This document shows positions 63,128 through 64,000 of a DNA stretch of 64,000 bases, piece by piece. Position 1 is the stretch's first letter, and each line of letters begins with the position of its first letter. Origin of the DNA: JBKQVT01 sp963727245 (GTDB lineage Bacteria; Planctomycetota; Planctomycetia; Pirellulales; Thermoguttaceae); assembly GCA_963727245.1 (NCBI GenBank), contig CAVSFO010000005.1, positions 705,194-769,193 on the forward strand, in the 5' to 3' direction. The notes beneath the pieces were generated by a model. It saw only the letters and a program-made list of their open reading frames with translations, was not told the DNA's origin and searched no databases. A program made the position numbers and the translations under genes.

Positions 63128-63850
63128 GAGGATCGCGAGGCCGGGGTCGCCCTGAACCGGACCGGTGCCGTCGCGGCCGTGTGGCGGGGGTCCCGGATTG
63201 CCATCCTGGATGGCCGAGATGGGCGGGAACTCCGTGTCGTTCACGCGCCGATCGGCGTTGAGCGTATGTCGCTGAGTGACGATGGAACCCGCCTTGCCGC
63301 GGGGCTCGAGGACCGCGGCGAAAGAAGGAGCGGGATAGGCGTCTGGGACACCGCCTCGGGCCGGCTCGCGGCAATTGTTCCTCCTCGAGAGGCCGCCTGG
63401 CGTCCGCAAATTGTTTGGATCGGCGACGACGTGATCGCGTGCGCGCCGCGCCTCCCTGGGGGCGACCCGGAGGTGTGTTTTACGGTCATTTCACGCCTTG
63501 AAACCAGGAGGTTCCATTACGCGATCCTCGTGTCGCCGATCGTCGCGAATTCCGGTGGGACGGTGGTCGCCGTGGCGAATGGCTTCGAATTCGTGCTTGT
63601 GCTGAACACGGGGGACATGGGCGAACTCTCTTCCGACCTGGCGACGGACTTCTGTCCGTCTGTTATTGTGGCGATGGCGATTTCCGACGATGGGGCCACG
63701 GTTGCGACTTGCGCCGAGACGATTACTCCAATGAGCCGCGCCGGCTTTTCATTGATGACAGGAGGAGTCATGCGCTGCGGGAGATACGGCCGTGGCGCAG
63801 CAGACGTGGCTGCTGGGCTGCGCTGGCAGGCTCGGGCGTCTCGCTCGTAG
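63104..63850 (+). CDS. Beta-propeller-like protein, 5' end fused to transposon end
   Basis: ATG 63104 lies in the transposase element's right end, so residues MSIVSPEFE are transposon-derived and the true N-terminus is probably lost. WD40-like strands follow: NRTGAVAAVWRGSRIAILDG RDGREL, VERMSLSDDGTRLAAGLEDR, SGIGVWDTASGRLAAIVPPR and VIVAMAISDDGATVATCAE. Toward the end, a different frame (63709-63884) reads RRLFIDDRRSHALREIRPWR followed by a membrane helix (LAGSGVSLVAFSIWLLWQEL), which could be its real C-terminus after a frame break near 63740. Function unknown. Confidence 0.6.
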   Translation: MSIVSPEFEDREAGVALNRTGAVAAVWRGSRIAILDGRDGRELRVVHAPIGVERMSLSDDGTRLAAGLEDRGERRSGIGVWDTASGRLAAIVPPREAAWRPQIVWIGDDVIACAPRLPGGDPEVCFTVISRLETRRFHYAILVSPIVANSGGTVVAVANGFEFVLVLNTGDMGELSSDLATDFCPSVIVAMAISDDGATVATCAETITPMSRAGFSLMTGGVMRCGRYGRGAADVAAGLRWQARASRS

Positions 63851-63884
63851 CGTTTTCGATCTGGCTGCTTTGGCAAGAATTGAA

Positions 63885-63905
63885 GAATTCCGGGGACACA
63901 ATACT
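63885..63905. repeat. Third copy of the RAYT element end
   Basis: The 21 bases containing AATTCCGGGGACACAATACT repeat the left end at 62375-62395 in the same orientation. The following AAGATGGCAGGGATT resembles AAGATGGGAGGGATT after the first copy. No transposase start follows before the window ends, so this is a solo end or a decayed element. The rest up to 64000 shows no gene. Confidence 0.8.
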
Positions 63906-64000
63906 GATATCGATAAGATGGCAGGGATTGCGGAAGTGGTGACAGCCGGCAAATCCGGGGAATCCGGGAGGTTTAGGCGACCAGAGAGGTGACGCGTAGG

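Overview
The window reads as chromosome of a planctomycete (Planctomycetota, perhaps a Pirellulales-like lineage; the lower rank is a guess). It is GC-rich. A large exported protein carries the planctomycete LEPRQLLS N-terminal motif, there is an outer-membrane barrel of a type I associate with this phylum, and several long secreted proteins have no obvious homologue outside it. The strain has peptidoglycan-precursor genes (murE, murF, mraY, murG), an LpxL-like acyltransferase and flagellar/chemotaxis genes (fliG, cheX, cheY), so it should be a motile, Gram-negative-type cell with peptidoglycan.

Layout. 1-3.1 kb: a secreted hypothetical, a receiver-like protein and an HTH-EIIA fusion. 3.2-8.7 kb: murE-murF-mraY-murG, with no murD, ftsW or murC between them. 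9.2-9.9 kb: an extraordinary protein that is about 40% cysteine. 10-13.4 kb: a palindrome array, a Ser/Thr kinase and a duplicated parvulin. 13.5-15.4 kb: promoter, cobalamin riboswitch, intrinsic terminator, a 38-residue peptide and a radical SAM/SPASM enzyme. This looks like a B12-controlled modified-peptide (CbpA/CbpB-like) system and is the highlight. 15.6-18.2 kb: ctpA-type protease and tsaD. 18.4-22.8 kb: small hypotheticals, fliG, cheX, a QueD-like gene and an OleB/dehalogenase-like hydrolase. 22.9-27.3 kb: a CehA-like secreted protein, then dnaJ-like, rnpA, yidD and an LpxL-like gene. 27.4-33.8 kb: GNAT, lipoprotein peptidase, glycosyltransferase, epimerase-like, anti-sigma factor and STAS partner, and cheY. 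34-37.6 kb: one giant Aas-like MFS/acyltransferase/AMP-ligase. 37.7-45.5 kb: HEAT-repeat, MscS, thioredoxin-like, calpain-like, VOC, acpS and membrane proteins. 45.5-50.2 kb: trpS, pyrD, HU and glgC. 50.7-59 kb: outer-membrane barrel, methyltransferase, then a signalling island (degenerate GGDEF, HD-GYP regulator, FixJ-type regulator, TonB-dependent receptor, YfiR-like). 60-64 kb: the LEPR autotransporter-like protein, cut by a REP-associated transposase element with perfect 21-bp inverted ends, then a beta-propeller fragment.

Two features cut across the whole window. First, intergenic spaces are crowded with several families of palindromic repeats, some in tandem, in keeping with the resident RAYT-type transposase. 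Second, about 20 single-base frame changes interrupt otherwise well conserved genes, including probably essential murE, murF, murG and pyrD. Most sit in short homopolymers, so I treat them as probable consensus errors rather than pseudogenes and give whole-gene spans.
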